A stretch of 64,000 nucleotides of DNA. Origin: JBAWXE01 sp037144255 (GTDB lineage: Bacteria; Bacteroidota; Bacteroidia; Chitinophagales; Chitinophagaceae). Under the pieces are notes generated by a model, which saw nothing but the letters and a program-made list of their open reading frames with translations, was not told the origin of the DNA and did no database searches. The stretch spans positions 1 through 64,000 of the forward strand of contig JBAWXE010000005.1 of NCBI GenBank assembly GCA_037144255.1. The letters are read 5' to 3'. The position numbers and the translations under genes were made by a program. Shown piece by piece: positions 43,352-52,996 of the stretch; positions within the stretch are counted from its first letter, which is position 1, and each line of letters begins with the position of its first letter.

Positions 43352-44428
43352 TTAAAAGTAAAAAATTTTTTCTAAATAAGAAACAATGCTCTTGGGGAAT
43401 GCTACTTTTTTTAGATCCTTAATGAGCATCCAATTACCTTCTTTCTCAGGTATTTGTATCTGCTTTTCCAGCTCTACTCTGAAAAAATGGCTTTCAATAA
43501 TTCTATGTGTCAGCTTTTGACTTAGCATTCCTTCATATGCAATTTTTTTAGAAGAAACAGCCATAGATGATTTTTTTAACCAGGTACTAATACCCTTTGT
43601 ATCTAAAACGGTATCATTTTCTATCAAATAAGGCTCGTGCAAATTTTGCCATATGTCTTTATCAGTACGTTTATGTATCCAAACCTTATCATTTACAATG
43701 AATAATACATAATGAAAGTATCTCTTGCGTATTGTGAGCTTCTTACTTTTTATAGGCAGATCGCCTACAATACCCTTTGGATAAGCAAAGCACTTACTTT
43801 GCAAAGGGCAACTATCACAGCTATAGTTAGCAGGTGTGCATACCGTAGCCCCCAGGTCCATAATAGCCTGATTATAGGCTGCACTCTTTTTAACTTCCAG
43901 CAATTCCAGAGCCAAGGATTGGAACAAGTTCTTACCCTCTGTAGTGTCCGTAGCAGTCTCAATACCGAAGTATCTGGCCAATACCCTATATACATTACCA
44001 TCTACTACTGCACAGGGTAAATTAAAGGCAAAAGAGCCTATTGCTGCTGCAGTGTATGGGCCTATACCCTTAAGTGCTAATAAACTCTCATAAGTATTTG
44101 GGAATTTTCCATTCAGTTCATTCACTATATATCTGGCAGATGCCAGCATATTCTTGCATCTGTTGTAATATCCTAGTCCCTGCCATAGCCTGAAAACATC
44201 TTCATCTGCGGCTTTGGCCATATGCTTTATGGTAGGGTAAGCCTCTACAAAGCGCAGATAGTATGGCAAACCCTGTTGAGCACGGGTTTGTTGTAATATG
44301 ATCTCTGAAAGCCATATTCTATAGGGGTCCTTCTCCTGTTTCCAGGGCAGGCTACGGTCATTGTCCGTATGGTGCCATTGCATCAGTTCTCTAGTAAAAA
44401 ACTGCTTTTGTGCTGAATTTGCTTTCAT
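43352..44428 (-). CDS. mutY: A/G-specific adenine glycosylase MutY
   Basis: A 358-aa DNA repair enzyme that removes adenine opposite 8-oxoguanine. WLSEIILQQTRAQQGLPYY near residue 35 supplies the catalytic Glu. The helix-hairpin-helix/Asp part is ALKGIGPYTAAAIGSFAF, then CAVVDGNVYRVLARY. An Fe-S cluster follows, CTPANYSCDSCPLQSKCF (C-x6-C-x2-C-x5-C). The C-terminal NUDIX-like domain (about 230-358) reads the 8-oxoG base. First gene of the mutY-ssb(-gldE) group; divergent from transketolase. Confidence 0.95.
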   Translation of the reverse strand: MKANSAQKQFFTRELMQWHHTDNDRSLPWKQEKDPYRIWLSEIILQQTRAQQGLPYYLRFVEAYPTIKHMAKAADEDVFRLWQGLGYYNRCKNMLASARYIVNELNGKFPNTYESLLALKGIGPYTAAAIGSFAFNLPCAVVDGNVYRVLARYFGIETATDTTEGKNLFQSLALELLEVKKSAAYNQAIMDLGATVCTPANYSCDSCPLQSKCFAYPKGIVGDLPIKSKKLTIRKRYFHYVLFIVNDKVWIHKRTDKDIWQNLHEPYLIENDTVLDTKGISTWLKKSSMAVSSKKIAYEGMLSQKLTHRIIESHFFRVELEKQIQIPEKEGNWMLIKDLKKVAFPKSIVSYLEKIFYF

Positions 44429-44496
44429 GCCTCATGCAATTTAATCAAGCTATGTGACTACTCTAATTTTCTTCTTAAAAATTCCTGTCTAAAACC

Positions 44497-44504
44497 TACT
44501 TTTG
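44497..44504 (+). promoter_or_regulatory. -7 element of the transketolase N-terminal gene
   Basis: TACTTTTG (TAnnTTTG), 20 nt before the ATG at 44525. No good -33 element is visible at 19-22 nt upstream. Confidence 0.55.
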
Positions 44505-44524
44505 CCGCACAATTTCAAACATCA

Positions 44525-45364
44525 ATGGACTTGAATACTCTGAAGCAAACAGCTACACAAGTGCGCCGCGATATAGTAAGAATGGTGCATGCAGTACAAA
44601 GTGGTCACCCGGGTGGCTCATTAGGCTGTACCGATTTCTTGGTAGGGCTGTATTTCTCTGCTATGGAACGTAAGGCAGGTTTTGATATGGATGGCAAAGG
44701 CGAAGATCTGTTCTTCCTCTCTAACGGTCATATATCACCTGTATTTTATAGTGTATTAGCTCGTTCAGGTTATTTCCCTGTAGCCGAGTTAGCTACTTTC
44801 CGCAAACTGAATACTCGCCTGCAAGGCCACCCTGCCACTCACGAACATCTGCCGGGTGTACGTATCGCTTCGGGTTCATTAGGTCAGGGTATGAGTGTAG
44901 CATGTGGCGCAGCACTTACTAAGAAACTGAATAAGGATAACCATATAGTGTATTCTCTGCATGGTGATGGTGAATTGCAAGAAGGACAGAACTGGGAAGC
45001 CATCATGTTTGCAGCGCATAACAAAATAGATAACCTGATAGCTACTATAGATGTAAATGGTCAACAGATAGATGGCCCTACTGATAAAGTACTGAACATG
45101 GGTTCTCTGAAAGACAAGTTCACTGCTTTTGGCTGGGAAGTACTGACTATGGAAGGTAACGACATGGAACAAGTATTAAAAGGTCTTGCTACTGCTAAAA
45201 CTTTTGTAGGCAAAGGCAAACCAATATGCATACTGATGCACACATCTATGGGTAAAGGTGTTGACTTTATGGAAGGCACTCACGAATGGCATGGCATAGC
45301 TCCTAACGACAAACAACTGGAAGCTGCATTAGCACAGTTACCTGAAACTCTGGGTGATTATTAA
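44525..45364 (+). CDS. Transketolase, N-terminal (TPP-binding) subunit
   Basis: A 279-aa half-transketolase. HPGGSLGCTDFLVGLYFS near residues 29-46, then GHISPVFYSVLARSGYFP, GSLGQGMSVACGAAL, and the TPP motif HGDGELQEGQNWEA near 145-158 with IDVNGQQIDGP. Two-gene transketolases have a C-terminal pyrimidine-binding subunit encoded directly downstream. Here the next gene is a convergent Cys-cluster protein and a terminator intervenes, so the partner must be elsewhere or this is a stand-alone copy. It would work in the non-oxidative pentose phosphate pathway. Confidence 0.93.
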   Translation: MDLNTLKQTATQVRRDIVRMVHAVQSGHPGGSLGCTDFLVGLYFSAMERKAGFDMDGKGEDLFFLSNGHISPVFYSVLARSGYFPVAELATFRKLNTRLQGHPATHEHLPGVRIASGSLGQGMSVACGAALTKKLNKDNHIVYSLHGDGELQEGQNWEAIMFAAHNKIDNLIATIDVNGQQIDGPTDKVLNMGSLKDKFTAFGWEVLTMEGNDMEQVLKGLATAKTFVGKGKPICILMHTSMGKGVDFMEGTHEWHGIAPNDKQLEAALAQLPETLGDY

Positions 45365-45389
45365 TAGAACACTAACTCTCTTACATACA

Positions 45390-45419
45390 AATAGCAGCAC
45401 ATTGTGCTGCTATTTTTTA
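45390..45419 (+). terminator. Terminator of the transketolase N-terminal gene
   Basis: A 9-bp stem (ATAGCAGCA at 45391-45399 with TGCTGCTAT at 45405-45413) followed by a T-run at 45413-45418. It lies 26 bp after the stop. Confidence 0.85.
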
Positions 45420-45427
45420 TGACTATC

Positions 45428-45943
45428 CTATTCATTCACAAATCCCAGCCTTTCTTTCAACTCTTCTATCACATTATAAATAATAGGGCAAGAACCATAG
45501 TGCATCAGAGTACCTGAAAATCGCTCTCTGAAACCCGGTTTATGCAGGTGTGGGAATTCTCTGCAATCTGTAAATCTTTGCTCATAGATGGTACATTTCT
45601 TATCTGCCAGAAAATGACAAGGCATCTTACTGATAAAGTATCTGCCTGCTGCACTCTCTTCTATATATTGTTCTTTCGTCGCCTCTTCTGTTAATTGCAG
45701 AAACTGTGATAACCCTTGTAATTCTTCTGGCGATACACTCACTACGAGTGTCTTACAGCAATTTCCACAGAGGGTACAGTCTATAGCAGCACTTACCTTA
45801 TCATTGATCTCATGCACCATAGCATCCAGCTGAACACCATCATACTCTTTCAGCGAAAGCATGAAATGATCGTTCTCTTGTTCCTTTTGCAAGGCCATAG
45901 CTGCCAGTACAGGTAGACTGGTTTCGTAAGTAGTATTAGACAA
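45428..45943 (-). CDS. YkgJ-type cysteine cluster protein (second copy)
   Basis: A 171-aa protein with the same Cys pattern as the gene at 27908: CTLCGNCCKTLVVSV near residues 57-71 and CHFLADKKCTIYEQRFTDC near 108-126, plus CPIIYNVIEEL near the end. It probably binds Fe-S or zinc. The N-terminal 35 residues differ from those of the other copy. It lies downstream of smc on the same strand but past that gene's own hairpin. Function unknown. Confidence 0.85.
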   Translation of the reverse strand: MSNTTYETSLPVLAAMALQKEQENDHFMLSLKEYDGVQLDAMVHEINDKVSAAIDCTLCGNCCKTLVVSVSPEELQGLSQFLQLTEEATKEQYIEESAAGRYFISKMPCHFLADKKCTIYEQRFTDCREFPHLHKPGFRERFSGTLMHYGSCPIIYNVIEELKERLGFVNE

Positions 45944-45974
45944 ATTAAAAATTGAGCAGCGAAGTTACAAAATA

Positions 45975-46000
45975 ATATGGCGGGTATAAACCCGCCATAT
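45975..46000 (-). terminator. Hairpin after smc
   Basis: An 11-bp perfect stem (45975-45985 with 45990-46000, core ATGGCGGGT/ACCCGCCAT, loop of 4). The T-run on the minus strand is short, so termination may be partial or it could be a transcript-stability hairpin. Confidence 0.55.
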
Positions 46001-46023
46001 ACTATAGAATTTATGTTCTGATA

Positions 46024-49000
46024 TTAATTCAAGCTGCGGAAATCCACAGGTACAAGCTTACTCACACCCGGCTCTTGCATGGTCACACCATATATCACAT
46101 CTACAGAAGCCATCGTTTGCTTATTGTGGGTAACAATGATGAACTGTGAGTTATCGCTGAACTTGCGTATCATCTGTGTGAACTTACCTACGTTCGCATC
46201 ATCTAATGGCGCATCCACCTCATCCAATATACAGAATGGTGCCGGCTTGATCAGATAGATAGCAAACAGGAAGGCTGTAGAGGTCAGTGTTTTCTCTCCA
46301 CCAGACAGCTGTGTCAGTGTACTTGGTTTTTTACCCTTAGGCTGCGCATATATTTCTATACCGCTATCTGCCAAATTATCAGGATCCGTAAGACGCAGAT
46401 CGCAACTATCATCTTCTGTGAATAGCGATTTAAATACTTCCACAAAATTGGTACGTACCAGATCGAATGTCTCACGGAATTTAGCATTAGCTGTATTCTC
46501 TACCTCTTCGATAGTAGCCAATAATGATTGTTTGGCAGTAACCAAGTCATCACGTTGTTCTACAATAAAGTCGTGACGCACTTTCATTTCTGTAAATGCC
46601 TCTATAGCTGTAGGATTCACTTCGCCCATATTCTCCAGACGTTTCTTCATCTTTTCAGCATCAGCATTCAGTTCATCCACTGTGGCCTCACCTTTACGTG
46701 GTTCATCCAAAATATCATCCAGATTCACTTTGAATTCTACACTCAAACGCTCTTTCATACCGGCCAGTTTCAGCTTCATATCATTCAGCTGATCTTTGAT
46801 ACTGTTCAGTAGTGTCTCTGCATGTTCTTTCTCTCTGCGCTTCTGGTTCAGTTGTCCTTCTTTCTCAGACAGGATATTACGCATTTCGTAGTATGCTCTG
46901 TCTTTTTCATTCAATTCGCGCTCTTCTGTTTCTTTACGTTTCAGCAATTCGTACAACTCATTATCACCTGCATGCAGCTTACCGGTAGTTTCGGTTATTT
47001 GTTCGGCTGTTTGTTGTAATTGCTCGCTATTACTGGCTATCTGACGTTTCAGATCTTCCAGCTGATTGGCACGGAAATTCAGTTCTTGTTTAAGTCCTTC
47101 CAACTTACTTTGCTGGCGGGTATACTGTAAATTATGTTGGTTGTAGGCTTGTGTAGCAGCATTGAATTCTTGCTCTACAGCTATAAAGTCGGCCTCGGCC
47201 AGTTTGATATTTTGATGTAATGCCTGCAATTCTTCATTAATCTGTTCCAACTCAGTTCTGGCATCACTAATGCTATCCTGTGTTTGGTCGAGTTGTTCTT
47301 GCAGGTCTTGCAGACGCTTTTCACCTGTTTGGTTCAGATGCTCAAAGTTCTCTACACGGTTAGCCAAATTCACTATGTGATTCTGCAAGCGGTTGATCTC
47401 ATGACGTGTTTGCTCTATAGCCTTATCATTCAAAGCTTGGTTGAAACCAGTGATCAGTGTTTGTGTATCTGCTATGTATTGTTTCAGTTGTGCAGTGGTC
47501 TGTGTCAGGTCAGCAATTTCTTTAGCCAGTCTTTCCAGGTTCTTAGCTCGTCCTATCTTATTTCCTTCAAACAGGCCTATGGAACCGCCACCTAATGTAT
47601 ACTTACCACGCACCATCTTACCACTCTTCTCTACCAGTACATAACCATTCTGCAACGATGAATGAGCTATATCATTAATACCATCTGCTATATATACATG
47701 TCCCAACAGGTGCTTAGCAAGTGACATATACTGTTCATCTACTGTTACTACACTCATAGCAGGTATTGCGCCTTGCGGAGCTTCGTGTGTAGATGCTTTG
47801 TAATTATCAAATTGGTTCAGCACAAAAAAATTGGCCTTGCCTTTTTTATTGCTTTCCAGCAGGTGTACTGCATGGGTAGCATCTTCCAGATTATCTACTA
47901 TATAATAGTTCAGGTAGTTATCCAGCAGGTTCTCCAGTGCTGTACGGTATTCATCTTTTACTACAAATACATCCGACAATAAAGGCGCATTGCTGTTCCA
48001 GTCTTTATTCTTTTTCAGGAATTTGATGCTGTCAGGGTATCCTTCAAGGCTATCCACCAGCGATTTCAACAGGTCATGCTCATTACGACGCGAATCCAAC
48101 TTACGGTTCTCATCTACCGACTGGGCACGTAGTGTTTCCAGTTGTTCCTGGCTATCCAGTATCTTACCTTTCACTTCTTCATGACGCGCTATCAGGTCTT
48201 GCAGTTGGTCTTGCTTTTCTTGTAAATCTCCTTCGCTTTCTGTACGTTCAGTATTCAGTTGTGTTATTTGGTTGGCTCTTTGGCCCTTTTCTTCCTGCAC
48301 ATGCTGTATACTACGTTGCAGGTTCATTACAGAGGTATCGGCAATAGCTACTTTCTTTTCTGCATCAAACTGGCGACGTTGGTTTTGCTGATACTCATTA
48401 CGCAATTGTTCCAATATTGTTTTCTTGGCATCAAATGCACCACGTTTATCATCTACTGCTGTGCGCATACCTTCCAGCTCGTCACGCAGTTTTTCCAGTA
48501 CTATACCTTCATCAGCTATTTGTTTATCTGCAAAAGCTATAGAATCTTCTAATTGTTGTAATTGCGATCCAGCACCTGATAAGAATTCATTCAGGCTCTT
48601 TTCACGCTCTTTCAGATAGTCCAACCTTTGTGCAGCCAGACGCTTGTCTGCTTCCAGTTGTTGTATACGGTTCAGCAATTCGTTGAAATGCTTTTGCATT
48701 CCACTCAATTCCTGTTCCTTCTCTATGAGTCTTACTTTTTCTTTCTCTATTCCGGCTTGTTCGCTGCCTACTATAGCTTCCAGCTGTGTTTTACGGTCTG
48801 TCTCTACATCGTGCTGTGCATGCAATTCTTTATACTGGTCATTGAAATTTTCCAGCGATGCTTTGGCCAGCTCCACACTCACTTCCTTATACTCACCTTT
48901 TATCTGGAAATAACGTTCTGCCTTCTTTGCCTGATTCTCTAATGTGCGAAGGTTATTGCCTATCTCAAACAAAAGATCCTCGATACGACTCAGATCTTGC

Positions 49001-49554
49001 TCTGTTCCTTCCAGTTTTTGTTTAGCTTCTTTCTTACGTGTCTTATAAATGGATATACCGGCAGCTTGCTCCAACATTCTGCGGCGCGATCCGTCTTTAT
49101 CCTTGATGATATCATCCACCATACCTAGCTCTATGATAGCATAGGAGTCATTACTTACCCCTGTGTCTAAGAATAAGTTATGTATATCTTTCAAACGACA
49201 AGTAACATCATTAAGACGGTATTCACTTTCGCCATTCTTATAGAATTTACGTGTGATGGTAACAGTAGTGAACTCAGTAGGCAATAGATTACGGGTATTT
49301 TCAAATGTCAATGACACTTCAGCCATACCACTTCCAGCACGGGTACGTGACCCGTTAAAGATCAGATCTTCCAGATTGTCTGAACGCAATGCCTTGATCT
49401 TATGTTCTCCTATCACCCAACGTATAGCATCTACGATATTTGACTTACCACATCCATTAGGACCTACAATGCCCGTAATAGGATTATCCAGTAACACATG
49501 GGTCTTATCAGCAAAAGATTTGAACCCTTTTATTTCCAACGATTTTAAACGCAA
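46024..49554 (-). CDS. smc: Chromosome segregation ATPase SMC
   Basis: A 1176-aa coiled-coil ATPase. The N-terminal MRLKSLEIKGFKSFAD opens it; Walker A is GPNGCGKSNIVDAIRWVIGE near residues 32-51. Two long Glu/Gln/Lys coiled coils (about 165-500 and 660-1010) flank a hinge (about 510-640; YPDSIKFLKKN and DEYRTALENLLDN). The signature LSGGEKTLTSTAFLFA and Walker B FCILDEVDAPLDD are near the C-terminus. The start codon is TTG at 49554; an ATG nearby is in another frame. The ScpA and ScpB partners are not in this window. Confidence 0.97.
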   Translation of the reverse strand: MRLKSLEIKGFKSFADKTHVLLDNPITGIVGPNGCGKSNIVDAIRWVIGEHKIKALRSDNLEDLIFNGSRTRAGSGMAEVSLTFENTRNLLPTEFTTVTITRKFYKNGESEYRLNDVTCRLKDIHNLFLDTGVSNDSYAIIELGMVDDIIKDKDGSRRRMLEQAAGISIYKTRKKEAKQKLEGTEQDLSRIEDLLFEIGNNLRTLENQAKKAERYFQIKGEYKEVSVELAKASLENFNDQYKELHAQHDVETDRKTQLEAIVGSEQAGIEKEKVRLIEKEQELSGMQKHFNELLNRIQQLEADKRLAAQRLDYLKEREKSLNEFLSGAGSQLQQLEDSIAFADKQIADEGIVLEKLRDELEGMRTAVDDKRGAFDAKKTILEQLRNEYQQNQRRQFDAEKKVAIADTSVMNLQRSIQHVQEEKGQRANQITQLNTERTESEGDLQEKQDQLQDLIARHEEVKGKILDSQEQLETLRAQSVDENRKLDSRRNEHDLLKSLVDSLEGYPDSIKFLKKNKDWNSNAPLLSDVFVVKDEYRTALENLLDNYLNYYIVDNLEDATHAVHLLESNKKGKANFFVLNQFDNYKASTHEAPQGAIPAMSVVTVDEQYMSLAKHLLGHVYIADGINDIAHSSLQNGYVLVEKSGKMVRGKYTLGGGSIGLFEGNKIGRAKNLERLAKEIADLTQTTAQLKQYIADTQTLITGFNQALNDKAIEQTRHEINRLQNHIVNLANRVENFEHLNQTGEKRLQDLQEQLDQTQDSISDARTELEQINEELQALHQNIKLAEADFIAVEQEFNAATQAYNQHNLQYTRQQSKLEGLKQELNFRANQLEDLKRQIASNSEQLQQTAEQITETTGKLHAGDNELYELLKRKETEERELNEKDRAYYEMRNILSEKEGQLNQKRREKEHAETLLNSIKDQLNDMKLKLAGMKERLSVEFKVNLDDILDEPRKGEATVDELNADAEKMKKRLENMGEVNPTAIEAFTEMKVRHDFIVEQRDDLVTAKQSLLATIEEVENTANAKFRETFDLVRTNFVEVFKSLFTEDDSCDLRLTDPDNLADSGIEIYAQPKGKKPSTLTQLSGGEKTLTSTAFLFAIYLIKPAPFCILDEVDAPLDDANVGKFTQMIRKFSDNSQFIIVTHNKQTMASVDVIYGVTMQEPGVSKLVPVDFRSLN

Positions 49555-49807
49555 AGCACATTTTTTTAGAGGGATGTAAATTTAGTTAATTCGAGCATTC
49601 TTACTACACCAATATTCCCAAAAATGAATGAATATCTTATATATACAAAAACAGCGCAATGCGATACATCTGTCTACTACAATTCCTGAGGGCATTCGAC
49701 ATCAGATACCAATAAAATAAATCTATCGAGACGCTTTAACCCTAAAAAAATCATATGATAACAATACCCACATAGAGCTTAAATATGTCTTTTACATGCT
49801 TTCAGAT
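49555..49807. other. Divergent intergenic region smc/hscA
   Basis: A 253-bp AT-rich gap with no supported gene or RNA. It must hold the smc promoter, but no TAnnTTTG was found on the minus strand near the TTG start. The -7 element of hscA lies at its right end. Confidence 0.5.
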
Positions 49808-49815
49808 GCTACTTT
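49808..49815 (+). promoter_or_regulatory. -7 element of hscA
   Basis: TACTTTTG (TAnnTTTG) lies 20 nt before ATG 49835. This element falls inside the frame if the upstream ATG at 49796 is used, so it supports the downstream start. Confidence 0.6.
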
Positions 49816-49834
49816 TGCATCGATTCAGAAAATT

Positions 49835-51694
49835 ATGGGTAAAGTAGCCATCAATATTGCCACAGGTAGTTTACAACAAAAAGATACAATAGTAGGTATA
49901 GACCTAGGTACCACCAATAGTCTCATTGCCATCGTGCGTCAAGACTCCAGAGAGCCTATTGCTCTTCGCGAGATAGATGGGCTTACTTTGGTACCTTCCA
50001 TAGTGCATTTCGATACTTATGGCAATATCACCGTAGGTAATCCTGCCCGAGAGAAACTGGTAGCTGAACCGGAACGTACTATCTATTCTGCCAAAAGGCT
50101 GATGGGTAAATCATACAAGGATGTAAGTGCTCATGCCGATTTCTTTGCCTATAAGGTCATAGACGACAATACAGATTCATTAGTGAAGATACAGGTGGGC
50201 GATAAGTTCTATTCTCCTATCGAGCTTTCGTCTTATATACTCAAGGAATTAAAACACCGCGCCGAACATATCCTCAAAACAAATATCAGCAAGGCGGTCA
50301 TCACCGTACCTGCTTATTTCAATGATGCTCAGCGTCAGGCTACCCGCGATGCTGGTCGTCTGGCAGGACTGGATGTATTGCGTATTGTGAACGAGCCTAC
50401 TGCCGCCAGCCTTGCTTATGGATTAGGGGTGAATCCTGACGAAGAAAAAACCATTGTAGTATACGATCTGGGTGGGGGTACTTTCGATGTATCTATCCTA
50501 CGTATCACCAATGGAATTTTCGAGGTACTCTCTACTAATGGCGATACTTACCTGGGTGGCGATGATATGGATCGTGCTGTAGCTCAATACTGGCAACAAG
50601 CTCTTGGTATCAGCGATGCTGATATGAAAGCAGATAAGTCACTCACACAACAATTGCGTGTTACTGCCGAAGAAGCCAAGAAACACCTTAGTAATAACGA
50701 CACTTTCGAAAGTACTATCCTTGGCAGGAAGGTACATATCACTAAGGTGCAATTCAACAACCTGATACAAGCACTTATAAATCGTACCATAGATAGTTGC
50801 CGTTTGGCTTTGAAAGATGCCGAACTTACAATTGATCAGATAGACGCCGTAGTAATGGTGGGTGGTTCTACTCGTGTACCTCTGGTAAAGGACAGCATCC
50901 GCAATTTCTTCAAGAAAGACTTACATGATAGCCTGAACCCCGACGAAGTGGTAGCTCTGGGTGCTGCTGTACAAGCCGATATACTGGCAGGTAACAATAC
51001 CGATATGCTCCTGCTGGATGTCACACCACTGTCATTAGGTATTGAGACAATGGGCGGACTGATGGATGTATTAATTCCTCGTAATTCTAAGATACCTGTA
51101 AAAGCAGGTCGTCAATATACTACTCACAAGGACGGACAAAGCGGTATGCGCATCTCAGTATTTCAGGGTGAACGCGATCTGGTACAGGACAATCGAAAAC
51201 TGGCAGAGTTCAATCTTACCGGTATACCTTCTATGCCTGCCGGCCTTCCTAAAGTAGAAGTTACTTTCCTTATTGATGCCGATGGCATTCTAAAAGTAAG
51301 TGCCATCGAACTACGCAGCGGCACTGCTCAAAGCATTGATGTAAAACCTCAATATGGCCTAACGGATGAGCAGGTAGAACAAATGCTCATGGACTCTCTC
51401 ACCCATGCCAAGGACGACATGAAAATACGTGGACTGGTAGAGGCCAGTACTGAGGCAGAACAAATGCTGGATGTGACCGATAAATTTGTGAACAAACACC
51501 GCGCCTTACTTACTCTAGATGAACTAAACCTTACAGCACAGCATGTACAATTACTACGTGATGCTATTACAGCTAAGGACAAAGACCGTATACAACGCGA
51601 AACTGAATTACTCAATGACATATCCCGTCCTTACGCAGAGCGTGTAATGGATGCAGCCCTGAAGGATGCCATGAAAGGTAAGAAGATCCTATAA
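49835..51694 (+). CDS. hscA: HscA-like Hsp70 chaperone
   Basis: A 619-aa Hsp70 that probably aids Fe-S cluster transfer. It opens MGKVAINIATGSLQQKD, the typical start of the second Hsp70 of Bacteroidota. The ATPase domain has IVGIDLGTTNSLIAIV, VITVPAYFNDAQRQATRDAG, VVYDLGGGTFDVSILRI and VVMVGGSTRVPLV. The C-terminal substrate domain includes LLDVTPLSLGIETMGG; it lacks the long Gly-rich EEVD-like tail of DnaK. The start 49835 is favoured over 49796 by the promoter. The isc or suf genes and hscB are not adjacent. The last base is 3 bp from the lysC stop. Confidence 0.85.
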   Translation: MGKVAINIATGSLQQKDTIVGIDLGTTNSLIAIVRQDSREPIALREIDGLTLVPSIVHFDTYGNITVGNPAREKLVAEPERTIYSAKRLMGKSYKDVSAHADFFAYKVIDDNTDSLVKIQVGDKFYSPIELSSYILKELKHRAEHILKTNISKAVITVPAYFNDAQRQATRDAGRLAGLDVLRIVNEPTAASLAYGLGVNPDEEKTIVVYDLGGGTFDVSILRITNGIFEVLSTNGDTYLGGDDMDRAVAQYWQQALGISDADMKADKSLTQQLRVTAEEAKKHLSNNDTFESTILGRKVHITKVQFNNLIQALINRTIDSCRLALKDAELTIDQIDAVVMVGGSTRVPLVKDSIRNFFKKDLHDSLNPDEVVALGAAVQADILAGNNTDMLLLDVTPLSLGIETMGGLMDVLIPRNSKIPVKAGRQYTTHKDGQSGMRISVFQGERDLVQDNRKLAEFNLTGIPSMPAGLPKVEVTFLIDADGILKVSAIELRSGTAQSIDVKPQYGLTDEQVEQMLMDSLTHAKDDMKIRGLVEASTEAEQMLDVTDKFVNKHRALLTLDELNLTAQHVQLLRDAITAKDKDRIQRETELLNDISRPYAERVMDAALKDAMKGKKIL

Positions 51695-51697
51695 ATT

Positions 51698-52966
51698 TTA
51701 GGCTTTCACCAATACCTGTACGGTATTACGTGTTTTTTGTTCTAGAAATATTTGCTTGCCTTTAGTAAGCTCTGCTAGTATTTCAGGAGTATAATGGCGT
51801 ATGGTCAGCAGTCCCATATTTTCATTGCGCAATACACGATAGTGTTTACCTAGTTCATGTATCAGCTCCTGCAGTTTATCCTCTTTCTTATCTACACATG
51901 CCACAAAACTGATCGCTGCATTTTGTATCATATTGATCTTGATATGCAGCTTGTCAAAAATGCGATAGATATAGCTTAGGTAATCTTCTGTAATGAATGC
52001 AAAATCTCTGGTAGTCACTTGCAACAACACTTGATTCTCTTTCCATACTATCAGTGGAGGGTAGACAGCATCCTTTACTTCATTCTGGATCACAGTACCT
52101 TTTAGTTCCTTATTCAGAAAACACTTTACATACAGCGGTATATTATTATTTTGTAGTGGCTTTATGGTCTTAGGGTGTATTACTTGCGCACCATAGTAGG
52201 CCATTTCTATTACTTCATGATAAGTAATCGCTTCTATCTTTACCGTATTGGGAAATTGTTTGGGATCTGCATTCAGCAATCCTTCCACATCCTTCCATAT
52301 TGTTACATCTTTAGCATCCAGCATAGCACCTAGCAGTGCGGCTGTATAATCAGACCCTTCTCTACCCAATGTCACAGATGCATTATCCACAGTAGCTCCT
52401 ATAAAACCTTGGGTCAATACACTTTTACCTGCATTCAGCTGTCTGCCAATTATATGCTCTGCTCTGCGTTGAGAGTATGCTATATCTACTTTTGCATCAC
52501 GGAATGTCTCGTCAGTGCGTATCACATCTCTTATATCCATCCACTCGTGTACATAGCCTTCTTGTTTCAGATAGAAAGAGAAGATAAGTGTAGACAACAA
52601 CTCACCGATACATACTATCTGGTCGTAAGAATAATCGTATTTACTGCCATGTGCGTCATCTACAGCCCATTGTAGTTCCGTAAAATGAATATTCAATTGT
52701 GCAGCTGCTCCTATATAGTACGCTGGTTTCAGGAGATCCTTTGCGTAATCTAAATGCTTTTGTTCCAGCAACAATACCAATTGATGCGCTTCATGCTTAT
52801 TACCATGACAAGCTGTAGCCACTATTTCTTCCAGTGCATTAGTTGTCTTACCCATTGCAGACACTACCATCAATATAGGTTGCTCTGCTGTTGTAATAAT
52901 AGGCAGCAAGGCCTGCATACGTGTAGGTGTCAATATGGATGCTCCTCCAAATTTGTAAACTCTCAT
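51698..52966 (-). CDS. lysC: Monofunctional aspartate kinase
   Basis: A 422-aa enzyme that phosphorylates L-aspartate, the first step to Lys, Thr and Met. YKFGGASILTPTRM near residues 4-17 is the kinase opening (usual KFGGTS). TLGREGSDYTAALLG near 209-223 holds catalytic Gly/Asp residues; IWKDVEGLLNADPK is near 235. Two C-terminal ACT-like parts (about 300-420) should give feedback regulation. The variant Ala in KFGGAS is found in other Bacteroidota proteins. It starts 30 bp after the OstA-like gene on the same strand, so the two may be co-transcribed. Confidence 0.93.
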   Translation of the reverse strand: MRVYKFGGASILTPTRMQALLPIITTAEQPILMVVSAMGKTTNALEEIVATACHGNKHEAHQLVLLLEQKHLDYAKDLLKPAYYIGAAAQLNIHFTELQWAVDDAHGSKYDYSYDQIVCIGELLSTLIFSFYLKQEGYVHEWMDIRDVIRTDETFRDAKVDIAYSQRRAEHIIGRQLNAGKSVLTQGFIGATVDNASVTLGREGSDYTAALLGAMLDAKDVTIWKDVEGLLNADPKQFPNTVKIEAITYHEVIEMAYYGAQVIHPKTIKPLQNNNIPLYVKCFLNKELKGTVIQNEVKDAVYPPLIVWKENQVLLQVTTRDFAFITEDYLSYIYRIFDKLHIKINMIQNAAISFVACVDKKEDKLQELIHELGKHYRVLRNENMGLLTIRHYTPEILAELTKGKQIFLEQKTRNTVQVLVKA

Positions 52967-52996
52967 TATATCCTATGACTAAAAGATCAAAAAAAC

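Noticed and set aside
49796..49834. ATG start of hscA at 49796
   Set aside because: A full TAnnTTTG element lies inside this extension, and the family start MGKVAINIATG begins at 49835.
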